Shown: positions 34,992-44,898 of the stretch, in pieces
How the letters are laid out: each line of letters starts with the position of its first letter
Position numbering within the stretch: position 1 is the first letter of the stretch
From: Metabacillus sp. KUDC1714
GTDB lineage: Bacteria; Bacillota; Bacilli; Bacillales; Bacillaceae
Length of the DNA: 64,000 nucleotides
NCBI RefSeq assembly: GCF_014217835.1
Contig: NZ_CP055263.1
Span: forward strand, 5,149,501 to 5,213,500
Direction: 5' to 3'
The notes under the pieces: model-generated
What the model was told of the DNA's origin: nothing
The model's input: the letters and a program-made list of their open reading frames with translations, nothing else
The model's database searches: none
Made by a program: the position numbers and the translations under genes

Positions 34992-37043
34992 TTAAACCAT
35001 TTCCTTCTGATTAATTACTTCTACATTTACCCGGCCTGAAAAAAATGTAGCACCCCCGCCCATATCGGAAACTCGATCTGGAGTTAAGGAATTGACCAAA
35101 TGTTTTTTACCCGTGAGGTCTGACCAAAGGCCTTGACTTACGACTACTCCTGGTAAAACTTGATTGCCTACAGAAACTGAGAGCTCACATTCTCCACGAT
35201 CATTCCAAATTCGGACAACTGTTCCATCTTCAATACCTCGTTTATCCGCATCATGTTGATTCATAAATAATTTTGGTGCTTTTTCAAGTTTGATATGTTT
35301 CTCATTATTTGAAAAGGTTGAATTTAAAAAATTATGATTTGGTCCAGGTACATATTGAAAAGGAAAATCTGTCTCTTCTAATAAAGGAATATAGGTTGGG
35401 AGTCCGGGGTAACCATCTAATTCCATTTTTTTAGAAAACAACTCAATCTTACCACTTGGTGTGTTTAAATTTTTCAATAAATCACTTGTACTTGCTTTCA
35501 GATAGCGATCTATTTTTAATTTTTCATGGCATTTGTCTGGTAAATAAGGGTTCGATAAATTGCTTAGAGCTTGTTGAATTAATTCTTCATCTGAATCCTT
35601 AAATGCTTGTTCATCGTATCCCATTGCATGAGCAAGAAGTCTGAATACCTCTGTATTAGATTTACTTTCTCCAAATGATGAAATGACAGGTTCCTGCAGA
35701 TGGATATAGTTATGCCAGTAAGACGTATAAAAATCAGTATTTTCAAAAGCTGAAGTAGCAGGTAAAACAATGTCTGCAAACATAGCTGTTTCCGTTAAAA
35801 ACAAGTCATGAACGACAGTGAATAAATCTTCACGAGCAAGACCCTCACGTACCTTATTAGCATCTGGAGTCACAACAGCTGGGTTGCTTCCATATATGAA
35901 CAATGAGCGAATGGGCTCTTCTGTTTCAAGTAACGCTTTACCTAATTGGTTCATATTTATTGTTCGAGTTTGCTTTTTCATAAGATCTGGTCGTTGCAGC
36001 GCTTTTGTATTATGGGCTAAATAGGCAGAGTTTGATTTCAGAGCTCCCCCACCCTTCAGAGCCCACTGTCCTGTTAGTGCAGGTAAACACGCAATTGTCC
36101 TAACAATCATTCCACCATTATCATGATGCTGAAGTCCATTTCCAATTCTTATCATCGAAGGAGAGGTCTCTCCGTACATCCGAGCTAACGTATAAATGTC
36201 TTCTACAGAAACTCCTGTAATATCTGAAACCATTTGTGGATCATAGTTCTTAACATGTTCTTCTAGTTCTTCATAACCAACTGTATACTCTTTTAAAAAT
36301 GATCGATTAACAAGCTTTTCTTTATATAAAACATGCATAATCCCTAATGCGAGCGCTCCATCCGTACCAGGGAGAATCGGAATAAACCAATCTGCCATTC
36401 TTCCAGTTTGATTTTTATGGACATCTATGACAACAATTTTTGCGCCATTTTTTTTAGCCCTTTGTGCGATCGTCATTTGGTGCATATTTGTACTAACAGC
36501 GTTTATTCCCCACATTATAAATAGCTTAGTTTCCGTCATTTCCTCTGGATCAGTGCCGTAACTTCCCCCCATTGTGTAGCTATAACCTTTCGAACCAGCA
36601 ACTGAACAAATAGACCGGTCAAGTTGACTTGACCCTAAACGATGAAAGAAGCGGCGATCCATTCCTTCTGCATTAATATTTCCCATATTGCCGTAAAAAC
36701 TGTATGGAAGAATTGATTCTGATCCTTCATTTGAGATTAGTTTTTTCCAATGATTTGTAATCGTTTCGATTGCCTCTTGCCAGCTAATTGGGTGAAATTT
36801 GCCCTCTCCCTTTTCGCCAATACGTTTCAAAGGTGTTTTAATTCTCTTTTGATCATAGATGCGTTCACCCATGTTCCGCACTTTATTGCAAATATTCCCT
36901 TTCGTAACAGGATGTTCAGGATCACCTTCGATTTTAACGATTTTTCCTTCTTTTTTGTGTATCAGTAATCCGCACTGATCTGGACAGTCAAGTGAACAAA
37001 CTGAAGGCACAACACCATCTTCTATATTTATATATTCCTGCAT
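34992..37043 (-). CDS. yoaE: Molybdopterin-dependent oxidoreductase, YoaE-like
   Basis: A 683-residue member of the DMSO-reductase superfamily. The N-terminal CSLDCPDQCG with the later Cys in GNICNKVRNMG binds a [4Fe-4S] cluster. SFYGNMGNINAEGMDRRFFHRLG and ICSVAGSKGYSYTMGGSYG flank the cofactor site, and the C-terminal beta-barrel begins near HNFLNSTFSNN. No Tat signal is visible, so it is probably cytosolic. It is divergent from the S-box yoaDCB operon, the same neighbourhood as in B. subtilis. Its substrate is unknown; formate-dehydrogenase-like annotations are only by similarity. It has no linked electron-transfer subunit. Confidence 0.85.
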   Translation of the reverse strand: MQEYINIEDGVVPSVCSLDCPDQCGLLIHKKEGKIVKIEGDPEHPVTKGNICNKVRNMGERIYDQKRIKTPLKRIGEKGEGKFHPISWQEAIETITNHWKKLISNEGSESILPYSFYGNMGNINAEGMDRRFFHRLGSSQLDRSICSVAGSKGYSYTMGGSYGTDPEEMTETKLFIMWGINAVSTNMHQMTIAQRAKKNGAKIVVIDVHKNQTGRMADWFIPILPGTDGALALGIMHVLYKEKLVNRSFLKEYTVGYEELEEHVKNYDPQMVSDITGVSVEDIYTLARMYGETSPSMIRIGNGLQHHDNGGMIVRTIACLPALTGQWALKGGGALKSNSAYLAHNTKALQRPDLMKKQTRTINMNQLGKALLETEEPIRSLFIYGSNPAVVTPDANKVREGLAREDLFTVVHDLFLTETAMFADIVLPATSAFENTDFYTSYWHNYIHLQEPVISSFGESKSNTEVFRLLAHAMGYDEQAFKDSDEELIQQALSNLSNPYLPDKCHEKLKIDRYLKASTSDLLKNLNTPSGKIELFSKKMELDGYPGLPTYIPLLEETDFPFQYVPGPNHNFLNSTFSNNEKHIKLEKAPKLFMNQHDADKRGIEDGTVVRIWNDRGECELSVSVGNQVLPGVVVSQGLWSDLTGKKHLVNSLTPDRVSDMGGGATFFSGRVNVEVINQKEMV

Positions 37044-37203
37044 AACTAGTATCCTTTCATGAAAAAATTGCTTTATAAATTATAACATATCGAACCAATC
37101 TTTAGAAAGTTTAGAAAATAGATTGACTTACCTATAATTTTTATTTAATATTTAATACATTGTCTAAATATATAAACAATTTAATCAATTAAATATTTTG
37201 TTA

Positions 37204-37293
37204 TTTCTATTAAGAGAGGTGGAGGGACTGGCCCGTCGAAACCTCGGCAACATAATGTGCCAATTCCAGCAAGCATTGCTTGAAAGATAGAAA
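37204..37293 (+). ncRNA. SAM-I (S-box) riboswitch aptamer
   Basis: The order of conserved blocks is that of the S-box: AAGAGAGGTGGAGGGA, CTGGCCC, GAAACCTCGGCAAC, then the P3 and P4 arms CCAATTCCAGCAAGC and GAAAGATAG. P1 closes with TTTCTAT (37204-37210) against ATAGAAA (37287-37293). It binds S-adenosylmethionine and lets the terminator at 37337 form. It controls the yoaDCB operon. Confidence 0.95.
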
Positions 37294-37336
37294 GAGCTGC
37301 CCTTATAGTTTATTGTGAGAACGATAATAAATAACC

Positions 37337-37370
37337 ATCTCTTTCCAACATTTTGGGAAGAGATTTTTTT
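37337..37370 (+). terminator. riboswitch-controlled terminator
   Basis: ATCTCTTTCC and GGGAAGAGAT form the stem around AACATTTT and are followed by T7. It is the expression platform of the S-box leader, 53 bp before the first start codon. Confidence 0.9.
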
Positions 37371-37422
37371 ATTTTTTTGAATTAAAGGGTTGTTTTCAAA
37401 GCAAAAAGAGGAGATGAAGAAA

Positions 37423-38424
37423 ATGAATGTCTTAGTAACAGCACCGTATAACGACGAAGGTCTAGTCAAATTAAAGGAACTTTTTGGCGATTGTACCTAT
37501 CGCTGTTGGAAAGAGAATGGTAGAGCCTATAACGAAGCTGAGTTAATCGCTCTATTAAAAGAATCAAAGGCCGAGGGATTAATAGCTGAGTTAGATAAAG
37601 TGACTGAAAATGTATTTGCAGAAGTACCTGAATTGAAATTTGTTGGTGTGTGTCGTGGCATGCCTTCCAATGTTGATGTTGAAGCTGCAACCAAAAGAGG
37701 AATTCCGGTATTTTATACCCCCGCTCGAAATGCACAAGCAGTTGCTGAATTGTTCATTGGCAATCTCATTACTTTCTATAGACATACAATCGCCTCCTCT
37801 GAATGGTTGAAGCAGGAAAAATGGGATGGAGACTACTTGCAAGCATATTTAAAGTTCAAAGGAAATGAGATTACAGGAAAAACTATTGGAATGGTAGGAT
37901 TCGGTGCCGTTGGTCAGAGAATTGCTTCTGTTCTTGAAAGTTTTCAATGCAGCATTCAATACTATGATCCATATGTTGAAAGCCAAAATCCCAACCATAC
38001 TCGTGTATCCTTGGATGAGGTTTTTTCAACTAGTGATGTCGTATCTATTCACCTACCTCGTACCGAAGAAACAATCGGAATGATAGATGAACATTATTTA
38101 GGACTTATGAAGGAAGAAGCAATCTTAGTAAATACGTCAAGAGCAGTTGTCGTTAAGCGAGATGCACTTGTTCATGTCTTAAAAGAAGGTAAAATTCGTG
38201 GGGCTATTTTAGATGTATTTTATCATGAACCACCAGATAAAAGTGATTATGAAATCATCAAATTGCCAAATGTTTTAGCTACCCCCCACCTTGCTGGTGC
38301 AAGTTATGAGGTTGAGGATCATCACGTATCGATTATGAATCAAGCGTTAACGAAGTGGTATATAAAACGTACTCTTGACGTTCCGACAATCTATAATCAA
38401 AAAAGTCTAAATGTAAAGTCATAG
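37423..38424 (+). CDS. yoaD: D-2-hydroxyacid dehydrogenase, YoaD-like
   Basis: About 333 residues, in the phosphoglycerate-dehydrogenase-like group: glycine motif GMVGFGAVGQRIASVLESF at about 152, arginine in NTSRAVVVKRDAL, and the histidine in ATPHLAGASYEV. It has no C-terminal ACT domain, so it is not a normal SerA. The likely start is the ATG at 37423, nine bases after AGAGGAG. It is the first gene behind the SAM riboswitch. Its B. subtilis counterpart yoaD is a known S-box gene of unknown function; the substrate is presumably a 2-hydroxy or 2-keto acid tied to methionine or SAM metabolism. Confidence 0.88.
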   Translation: MNVLVTAPYNDEGLVKLKELFGDCTYRCWKENGRAYNEAELIALLKESKAEGLIAELDKVTENVFAEVPELKFVGVCRGMPSNVDVEAATKRGIPVFYTPARNAQAVAELFIGNLITFYRHTIASSEWLKQEKWDGDYLQAYLKFKGNEITGKTIGMVGFGAVGQRIASVLESFQCSIQYYDPYVESQNPNHTRVSLDEVFSTSDVVSIHLPRTEETIGMIDEHYLGLMKEEAILVNTSRAVVVKRDALVHVLKEGKIRGAILDVFYHEPPDKSDYEIIKLPNVLATPHLAGASYEVEDHHVSIMNQALTKWYIKRTLDVPTIYNQKSLNVKS

Positions 38425-38439
38425 AAAGAAGTGAATAAA

Positions 38440-39897
38440 GTGACATTAAAACAAGGTTATTTAGTATTTGATATTGGCACAGGAAATGCTAGAGTAGCAA
38501 TTGTTGCGACTACAGGTGAGGTTATAGCTGTCGAAAGAGAGGATATTCAGTATGAAACCGAATCTCTTTATCCAGATAGTCGTTACTTTTCACCTGATTT
38601 ACTTTGGAAACAACTTATTTTTTTGGCGAAAAATGTAATTACTCGTGCACCTTATATTTCAATCAAGGCTATTACCTCGACAAGTCAGCGCCAAGGGATT
38701 GTCTTACAGGACCGGGATGGAAACTCATTTATCGGCTTACCAAACATTGATAATCGTGGTCGTGAATGGGAACGCACATTGCCAGATCCAGAAATTATCT
38801 TTAAAACAACTGGTAGGTTACCTTCTGCATTGTTTTCGGCTTTAAAGCTTGTTGCCCTTAAGAACCGACAGCCTATGTTATGGGATAAAATCGATACATT
38901 TACTAGTATTAGTGACTGGATTACTTATAAATTAAGTGGTGTCTTAGTCTATGAGCCATCCCAGGCAACAGAATCACTGCTATATGATGTTCAAAAAACA
39001 GATTGGTCTGATGTGATGTGTGAACAATTTGGGATTTCTAGAAAGTTTTTACCAGAAATTAAAGCATCTGGCACAATACTTGGTGAAATAACACCAACAA
39101 TCGCAAATGAGTTAGGGTTAAAGCAGGATGTTTTGATTATTGTCGGTGGCGGAGATACTCAACTCGCAATTGAAAGTACATTTGCCGAAAATCGAGATGT
39201 CGTCATTGTATCAGGTACAACCACCCCTATTTGCAAAATGACAAATGAATATCGAGTGGATCATGAAAAAAGAGCTTGGACGAATGCTTATACACAAAAA
39301 AATACATGGCTACTTGAAACGAATCCAGGGATTACCGGACTAAATTATCAAAAATTAAAAGCTATTTTCTATCCTAATGAAAGTTATCAACAAATGGAAG
39401 ATGAAATGAGTAAGCTCGAGAACATTGATTGTGTATCAGCGTTAGGTATGTATCTTACTGATGAGAAGAATGCTTCAAAGAAAGGCGGATTTATTTTCAA
39501 TACTCCATTAGCACATGACTTAACTCGCGCTCATTTTGTCGCTTCTGCTTTATGGGAAATTGCTTGCACAATCAGGTGGCATTATGATCAATTATGTGAA
39601 GTAAGTTCTTTCGATTTACCATATGTGTGGGCATGTGGCGGCGGTTTTCAAAGTAGAACTTTAGCAAAATTTGTAGCCAATCTCTTACAAAAAGACGTAT
39701 ATATTCGTCAAGGATACAGTCAAGCATCTGCTGTTGGTGCCACTGTTATTTGCAACAAGACATTAGGATTAACTGACAAACTATCAGATGAAATCAATAT
39801 AATTAAGCCTGATATTCAACACAATGACGTTATGTATGAAGAGTGGAAAAAAGCACAACATTTTTTTTCTAAAATGAATGTAACCTATAACAAATAA
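38440..39897 (+). CDS. yoaC: FGGY-family carbohydrate kinase, YoaC-like
   Basis: About 485 residues with the two-lobed FGGY fold. YLVFDIGTGNARVAIVATTG binds ATP phosphate, TSTSQRQGIVL and NIDNRG mark the sugar site, IIVGGGDTQLAIES and YVWACGGGFQSRTLAKFVANLL the adenosine site. It probably phosphorylates a polyol or sugar-like compound imported by the next gene. Two GTG starts compete: 38431 and 38440. I prefer 38440 because the purine-rich AAAGAAG is better spaced for it. Yoa D, C and B lie within about 38 bp of one another and form one S-box operon. Confidence 0.87.
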   Translation: MTLKQGYLVFDIGTGNARVAIVATTGEVIAVEREDIQYETESLYPDSRYFSPDLLWKQLIFLAKNVITRAPYISIKAITSTSQRQGIVLQDRDGNSFIGLPNIDNRGREWERTLPDPEIIFKTTGRLPSALFSALKLVALKNRQPMLWDKIDTFTSISDWITYKLSGVLVYEPSQATESLLYDVQKTDWSDVMCEQFGISRKFLPEIKASGTILGEITPTIANELGLKQDVLIIVGGGDTQLAIESTFAENRDVVIVSGTTTPICKMTNEYRVDHEKRAWTNAYTQKNTWLLETNPGITGLNYQKLKAIFYPNESYQQMEDEMSKLENIDCVSALGMYLTDEKNASKKGGFIFNTPLAHDLTRAHFVASALWEIACTIRWHYDQLCEVSSFDLPYVWACGGGFQSRTLAKFVANLLQKDVYIRQGYSQASAVGATVICNKTLGLTDKLSDEINIIKPDIQHNDVMYEEWKKAQHFFSKMNVTYNK

Positions 39898-39934
39898 AGT
39901 TACATTACTAAAAACAAGGTTTGGAGAGAAACGA

Positions 39935-41179
39935 ATGTTAGATAAAATTGGAATACCTAAAAAATTAAGCTTTGGCTTTCTTGGCGTCATGCTCTTTATG
40001 ATGGGAGATGGCCTCGAAGCTGGTTGGCTTAGTCCTTTCTTAATTGAAAACGGCTTGACTGTTCAGCAATCGGCATCAATATTTACTGTATACGGTATAT
40101 CTTTAGCACTTTCTTCTTGGTTTTCGGGTGTTTGTTTAGAAGCATTTGGTGCTAAGCGTACAATGTCGATGGGATTATTATTCTATATCATCGGTACAGC
40201 TGGGTTTATCGTATTTGGTTTTGAATCAATGAATTATTCAGTTATGCTATTTTCATATTTTATAAAAGGTTTTGGCTACCCTCTTTTTGCTTATTCTTTT
40301 TTAACATGGGTTATTTACCGTACACCTAAAAATAGATTAAGTACAGCTGTGGGTTGGTTCTGGATTGCGTATTGTGCAGGAATGATGGTACTTGGCGCTT
40401 GGTATTCAAGTTATGCGATTAAATCATTTGGTTACATCAATACATTATGGACATCTATTTTCTGGGTATGTCTAGGTGCGTTTTTTGCTTTAGTTCTTAC
40501 GAAAGACAAATTTGATAAGAAACAAACTTCGAGCAAAAAAGAAACACTCAATGAGCTTTTAAAGGGAATTACCATTGTGAAGTCGAACCCTCGAGTTGCT
40601 GCTGGAGGGGTTGTCAGAATTATCAATAGTTTAGGAACATATGGATTCCCAGTGTTTCTACCGATGCATATGGCAGAACACGGAATTGAAACAACTGTCT
40701 GGTTACAATTATGGGGAACAATTTTCTTAGGGAACATTCTTTTTAATTTAGTTTTTGGTTTTGTTGGAGACAAATTTGGTTGGAAAAATACAATCATCTG
40801 GTTTGGTGGAGTTGGTTGTGCAATATTCACAGTCCTTCTATATTACACACCAATTATCGCAAATGGAAACATTGTTGTAACTAGCATTGTTGGATTTATT
40901 TGGGGCGGTTTGTTAGCTGGTTACGTTCCAATTGGTGCATTAGTCCCAACTGTTGCAGGTAAGGACAAAGGAGCGGCTATGTCGATTTTAAATTTTTCTG
41001 CAGGTTTATCTTCATTTGTTGCACCAGCTATTGCTTGGGCATTTATCGGTATCGTCGGAGCTGAAGGTGTTGTCTGGATCTTTGGAGCTCTTTATTTAGC
41101 TAGTGCCGTAATTGTTAAATTCATTCGTGTACCAGAAGAGGATGAAATGCGTAAAGAAACAAAAACACTTGCTTCATAA
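39935..41179 (+). CDS. yoaB: MFS transporter, YoaB-like
   Basis: A 414-residue permease with 12 predicted helices. GLEAGWLSPFLIENGLTV and SIFTVYGISLALSSWFSGVCLEAFGAKRTMSMG hold the MFS motif A region, and YYTPIIANGNIVVTSIVGFIWGGLLAGYVPIG lies in the second half. It is the last gene of the SAM-controlled operon and probably brings in the substrate of the YoaC kinase and YoaD dehydrogenase. TTTGGAGAG precedes the ATG. Confidence 0.87.
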   Translation: MLDKIGIPKKLSFGFLGVMLFMMGDGLEAGWLSPFLIENGLTVQQSASIFTVYGISLALSSWFSGVCLEAFGAKRTMSMGLLFYIIGTAGFIVFGFESMNYSVMLFSYFIKGFGYPLFAYSFLTWVIYRTPKNRLSTAVGWFWIAYCAGMMVLGAWYSSYAIKSFGYINTLWTSIFWVCLGAFFALVLTKDKFDKKQTSSKKETLNELLKGITIVKSNPRVAAGGVVRIINSLGTYGFPVFLPMHMAEHGIETTVWLQLWGTIFLGNILFNLVFGFVGDKFGWKNTIIWFGGVGCAIFTVLLYYTPIIANGNIVVTSIVGFIWGGLLAGYVPIGALVPTVAGKDKGAAMSILNFSAGLSSFVAPAIAWAFIGIVGAEGVVWIFGALYLASAVIVKFIRVPEEDEMRKETKTLAS

Positions 41180-41189
41180 ATTCTTAAAC

Positions 41190-41219
41190 AAAAAGGCGAC
41201 TCATATGGGTCGCCTTTTT
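41190..41219 (+). terminator. terminator of yoaDCB
   Basis: AAAAGGCGAC pairs perfectly with GTCGCCTTTT around an eight-base loop, ending in T5, 12 bp after the yoaB stop. Confidence 0.9.
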
Positions 41220-41369
41220 ATTACATAACATCGGGCAATGATCTTGTATGGTTAAAATGTTATTCAAGATAATAAAAAGGATCACCTAGATCTTAAACTT
41301 AGCTTACGGTGCTCTTCTAGTTATTAGTTGGTTCCTCTTTATTCTACAGAGAAAATTCCAATGAGAACA

Positions 41370-41489
41370 TTATACAAAATTCTCTAGATCACGATCGATT
41401 ATACAATCTTCACATATACCATAGACATCAAATTTCTCTTCTGTATGCTCTTCCATCTTGCCACACACTTCACATATTTTTAGTACCAT
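41370..41489 (-). CDS. 39-residue zinc-ribbon-like microprotein
   Basis: The ATG at 41489 follows AGGTGG at good spacing. The product MVLKICEVCGKMEEHTEEKF continues with GICEDCIIDRDLENFV: two CxxC knuckles (Cys6/Cys9 and Cys26/Cys29) about 17 residues apart, the geometry of a small zinc ribbon. Such proteins in Bacilli can be anti-sigma factors (Gin type) or adaptor peptides, but this one is shorter than Gin and I cannot name it. Monocistronic. Confidence 0.72.
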   Translation of the reverse strand: MVLKICEVCGKMEEHTEEKFDVYGICEDCIIDRDLENFV

Positions 41490-41723
41490 TTTTCCACCTC
41501 TTGAAAATTCTATTGTTTAAAGACTTAAATGGATGCTACACCTTCGTCAAAGAATTTTTAGCTTTACCTAAAGTATATTCAACTAAAGACCATTTCGATA
41601 AATTATTTAATTAAGTATATTTAGGACCTACAAACCTATCATTCCTTTTTACACCTACTCCTAATCATTATCATTTTGAAATGAAACATACTATTTAGGC
41701 ACATACTATAATCGGTGATGATA

Positions 41724-42653
41724 ATGCCTTGTCGATCAAGCGATGAATTAAACACATTAGTAGCAAAAGCAAAAAAGTGCGCAAAAAGCGGAAAAGTTGC
41801 AGACTATATTCCTGCACTCGGAAAAGCTAACCAAGATGATTTGTCGATTGCCATACATTATCCTGACGGACGATGTATCTCAGCTGGATGTATTGAAAAA
41901 CGTTTTACCCTACAAAGTATCTCAAAAGTAATCTGCTTGGCCCTCGTTTTGATAGACAGAGGCTCTAATTATGTATTTGAACATGTTGGTATGGAGCCCA
42001 CAGGAGACCCCTTCAATTCGATTGCAAAATTAGAAACGATGTCTCCTTCAAAACCTTTAAATCCTATGATCAATGCAGGAGCACTAGTTGTTACTCATTT
42101 GATTAAGGGGAATTCTGTTGAAGAGAGATTTCAACGTCTTTTATCCTTTATTCACGAATTGACAAACGATTCAACAATTAACTATTGTGAGGAAGTAGCA
42201 CGCTCTGAATTTGAGACAGCACATTTGAACCGGGCTTTATGCTATTTTTTAAAGCAACATAATATTATTGAAGAAGATGTTGAACAATTAATGGAGTTAT
42301 ACACAAAACAGTGTGCTATTCAAATGAACGTATTAGATTTGGCGAGAATCGGACTAGTTTTTGCGTTGGATGGAGTTGATCCTCTTAGCGGCAAACAAAT
42401 AATGCCTCCAGATGTCGCTCGAATTTGTAAAACGTTTATGGTTACATGTGGGATGTATAATGCCTCTGGAGAATTTGCCATCAAAATTGGCATACCTTCA
42501 AAAAGTGGAGTTTCAGGTGGAATAATGGGGGCAGTTCCCGGAAAATTTGGTATTGGGATTTTTGGTCCGTCCTTAGATGAGAAAGGAAACAGTATTGCAG
42601 GTATAAAATTGTTAGAATTATTATCAAAAAATTATAAGCTAAGTATGTTTTAA
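41724..42653 (+). CDS. glsA: Glutaminase
   Basis: About 309 residues, serine-dependent beta-lactamase-like fold: the catalytic Ser-x-x-Lys is in [14 protein letters not shown] near residue 65, [14 protein letters not shown] near 115, and [21 protein letters not shown] near the C-terminus. It hydrolyses glutamine to glutamate and ammonia. The likely start is the ATG at 41724; the upstream GTG and ATG overlap the ribosome-binding site GGTGATG. Monocistronic. Bacillus paralogues are tied to glutamine use and acid tolerance. Confidence 0.93.
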   Translation: MPCRSSDELNTLVAKAKKCAKSGKVADYIPALGKANQDDLSIAIHYPDGRCISAGCIEKRFTLQSISKVICLALVLIDRGSNYVFEHVGMEPTGDPFNSIAKLETMSPSKPLNPMINAGALVVTHLIKGNSVEERFQRLLSFIHELTNDSTINYCEEVARSEFETAHLNRALCYFLKQHNIIEEDVEQLMELYTKQCAIQMNVLDLARIGLVFALDGVDPLSGKQIMPPDVARICKTFMVTCGMYNASGEFAIKIGIPSKSGVSGGIMGAVPGKFGIGIFGPSLDEKGNSIAGIKLLELLSKNYKLSMF

Positions 42654-42668
42654 ACTACTCTTTACTAG

Positions 42669-42706
42669 GAAATTCCCCAGAAACTATCTTGGGGAATTTC
42701 TTTTTT
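42669..42706 (+). terminator. terminator of glsA
   Basis: GAAATTCCCC pairs perfectly with GGGGAATTTC around a 12-base loop and is followed by T6. The remainder up to 42960 shows no gene, only AT-rich sequence. Confidence 0.9.
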
Positions 42707-42990
42707 AACACTACCTCTTTTTATTTTATTACTCCTATAAACAAGTTTCTATTGTTGATTTAAAAACTTTCCATTACTCTTAATAATTAACCCCTCACCA
42801 AAAAGATTAATAGTTAAATTCAAAAACAATTTTAATATAATTAAATTCTCTATTATCGTTTAATTTTTGTTGGAAAACACTGTTTTTTTATATAGCTTCG
42901 AGAGTTTCAGCTATATTAATTTTTGTTAGAAAAGATATCGTCTTTCATCTATGATAATATTTGAAATAATGTTACAATAAGAAATATTAA

Positions 42991-43005
42991 AATTTTCTGA
43001 AGAAT
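42991..43005 (+). promoter_or_regulatory. CodY-like box upstream of ilvD
   Basis: AATTTTCTGAAGAAT agrees with the CodY consensus AATTTTCWGAAAATT at 13 of 15 positions. It lies 33 bp before the ilvD start. A TTGAAA at 42961 and TATTAA at 42985 could be the promoter, in which case CodY would cover the transcription start. Confidence 0.6.
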
Positions 43006-43037
43006 TTTAATGTAACTGTTAACTGGAGGGATTTATT

Positions 43038-44717
43038 TTGGCTGAACAACGTAGTAATATGATTAAACAAGGAATTGACCGTGCTCCACATAGAAGCTTA
43101 CTTCGTGCTGCAGGTGTAAAAGAAGACGATTTTGACAAACCGTTTATTGCGGTTGTAAATTCATATATTGATATTGTTCCAGGACATGTACATTTACAAG
43201 AGTTCGGTAAAATTGTTAAAGACGCAATCCGTGAAGCTGGCGGTGTTCCTTTTGAAATGAACACAATTGGTGTTGATGATGGTATCGCAATGGGACATAT
43301 CGGAATGAGATATTCGTTACCAAGTCGTGAAATCATTGCTGATTCTGTAGAAACAGTTGTTTCAGCACACTGGTTTGATGGAATGGTTTGTATTGGAAAC
43401 TGTGACAAAATTACACCAGGAATGTTGATGGCGACACTTCGCGTGAATATTCCATCAATTTTTGTAAGTGGCGGACCGATGAAAGCTGGTACAGACAGTG
43501 CTGGTAATGCACTTAACTTAAACTCTGTTTTTGAAGGTGTAGGAGCATACCAATCTGGTCAAATTGATGAAGCAAGATTAAAAGAGATTGAGTCAGTTGC
43601 ATGCCCTACATGTGGATCATGTTCAGGAATGTTTACAGCAAACTCTATGAACTGCTTAGCAGAAGGTTTAGGACTTGCTCTTCCTGGAAATGGTACAATT
43701 TTAGCGGTAGCTCCAGAACGTAAGGAATTTGTTAAACGCTCTGCTAAACAATTAATGGAGCTTATTAAAAAGGATATTAAGCCTCGTGATATCGTAACAA
43801 TCGATGCGATTGATAACGCATTTGCTTTAGACATGGCTATGGGTGGTTCAACGAACACTGTTCTCCACACATTAGCATTGGCACATGAAGCAGAAATTGA
43901 ATATTCATTGGAACGTATAAATGAAATTGCAAGTCGTGTTCCACATCTTGCAAAAATTGCTCCAGCATCAGATTATCATATTGAGGATGTTCATAATGCG
44001 GGAGGCGTAAGTGCCATCATTAATGAGGTTCTTAAAAAGCCAGGTGCTATTAATGGAGATTGTCTAACTGTAACAGGAAAAACATTACGAGAAAATGTGG
44101 CAGGAGCAGATATTCTTGACAAGAATGTCATTCGTCCTTTAGACAACCCACATTCTGAGCGAGGTGGACTTGCTGTATTATTTGGTAACTTAGCGCCAGA
44201 TGGTGCGGTTATAAAAGTTGGTGCAGTTGACCCAGCAGTTGGTGGCTACCATAGAGGTCCTGCGATTTGTTTCGACTCTCAAGAGGAAGCACTTTCTGGA
44301 ATTATAACTGGTGAAGTTAAAGAAGGCGATGTTGTGGTTATCCGCTATGAAGGTCCTAAAGGTGGACCAGGTATGCCAGAAATGCTTGCCCCTACTTCCC
44401 AAATTGTTGGAAGAGGCTTAGGAGCTAAGGTAGGTTTAATTACCGACGGACGTTTCTCAGGTGCATCTAGAGGTATTTCAATCGGTCATATTTCTCCAGA
44501 AGCAGCAGAAGGCGGCCCGATCGCATTTGTTGAAAATGGTGATATTATTGAACTGGACTTAAATAATCGTTCAATTCAACTAGAAATTTCAGATGAAGAA
44601 TTTGAAAAACGCAGAGCTAACTGGAAAGGCTTTGAACCAAAAGTTAAAAAAGGTTATTTAGCACGCTACTCTAAGTTAGTTACATCCGCAAACACTGGTG
44701 GAGTAATGAAAATTTAA
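43038..44717 (+). CDS. ilvD: Dihydroxy-acid dehydratase
   Basis: A 559-residue Fe-S enzyme of branched-chain amino-acid and pantothenate synthesis. The cluster cysteines are in [13 protein letters not shown] and [19 protein letters not shown], and [19 protein letters not shown] and [21 protein letters not shown] are the substrate and metal motifs. The start is TTG with GGAGGG seven bases upstream. It is not linked to other ilv or leu genes here, as in B. subtilis. A CodY-like box in its promoter fits repression when isoleucine, leucine, valine and GTP are plentiful. Confidence 0.96.
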   Translation: MAEQRSNMIKQGIDRAPHRSLLRAAGVKEDDFDKPFIAVVNSYIDIVPGHVHLQEFGKIVKDAIREAGGVPFEMNTIGVDDGIAMGHIGMRYSLPSREIIADSVETVVSAHWFDGMVCIGNCDKITPGMLMATLRVNIPSIFVSGGPMKAGTDSAGNALNLNSVFEGVGAYQSGQIDEARLKEIESVACPTCGSCSGMFTANSMNCLAEGLGLALPGNGTILAVAPERKEFVKRSAKQLMELIKKDIKPRDIVTIDAIDNAFALDMAMGGSTNTVLHTLALAHEAEIEYSLERINEIASRVPHLAKIAPASDYHIEDVHNAGGVSAIINEVLKKPGAINGDCLTVTGKTLRENVAGADILDKNVIRPLDNPHSERGGLAVLFGNLAPDGAVIKVGAVDPAVGGYHRGPAICFDSQEEALSGIITGEVKEGDVVVIRYEGPKGGPGMPEMLAPTSQIVGRGLGAKVGLITDGRFSGASRGISIGHISPEAAEGGPIAFVENGDIIELDLNNRSIQLEISDEEFEKRRANWKGFEPKVKKGYLARYSKLVTSANTGGVMKI

Positions 44718-44728
44718 TTTAAAATGCA

Positions 44729-44773
44729 ACCTGCCAAAAGTCAAGTAATTTAAGGCTTTTGGTGGGTTTTTTT
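44729..44773 (+). terminator. terminator of ilvD
   Basis: AACC-GCCAAAAG and CTTTTGG-GGGTT pair with one mismatch around a 15-base loop and run into a T7 tract. Confidence 0.8.
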
Positions 44774-44842
44774 GTTGTTTTTTAAAGTTTATACCTCTCT
44801 CCTACTATTTTATACCTAAAGAAAAGGTACTAAAAATAAACC

Positions 44843-44882
44843 GACAAAAAATCTCTAATCGTTAAATCAGAGGTTTTTTGTC
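44843..44882. terminator. bidirectional terminator
   Basis: GACAAAAAA pairs with TTTTTTGTC, extended by CTCT/AGAG with one mismatch. It lies 17 bp after the DUF2187 stop on the minus strand and faces ilvD on the plus strand. Confidence 0.75.
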
Positions 44883-44898
44883 CAATTTTATTAAATTT

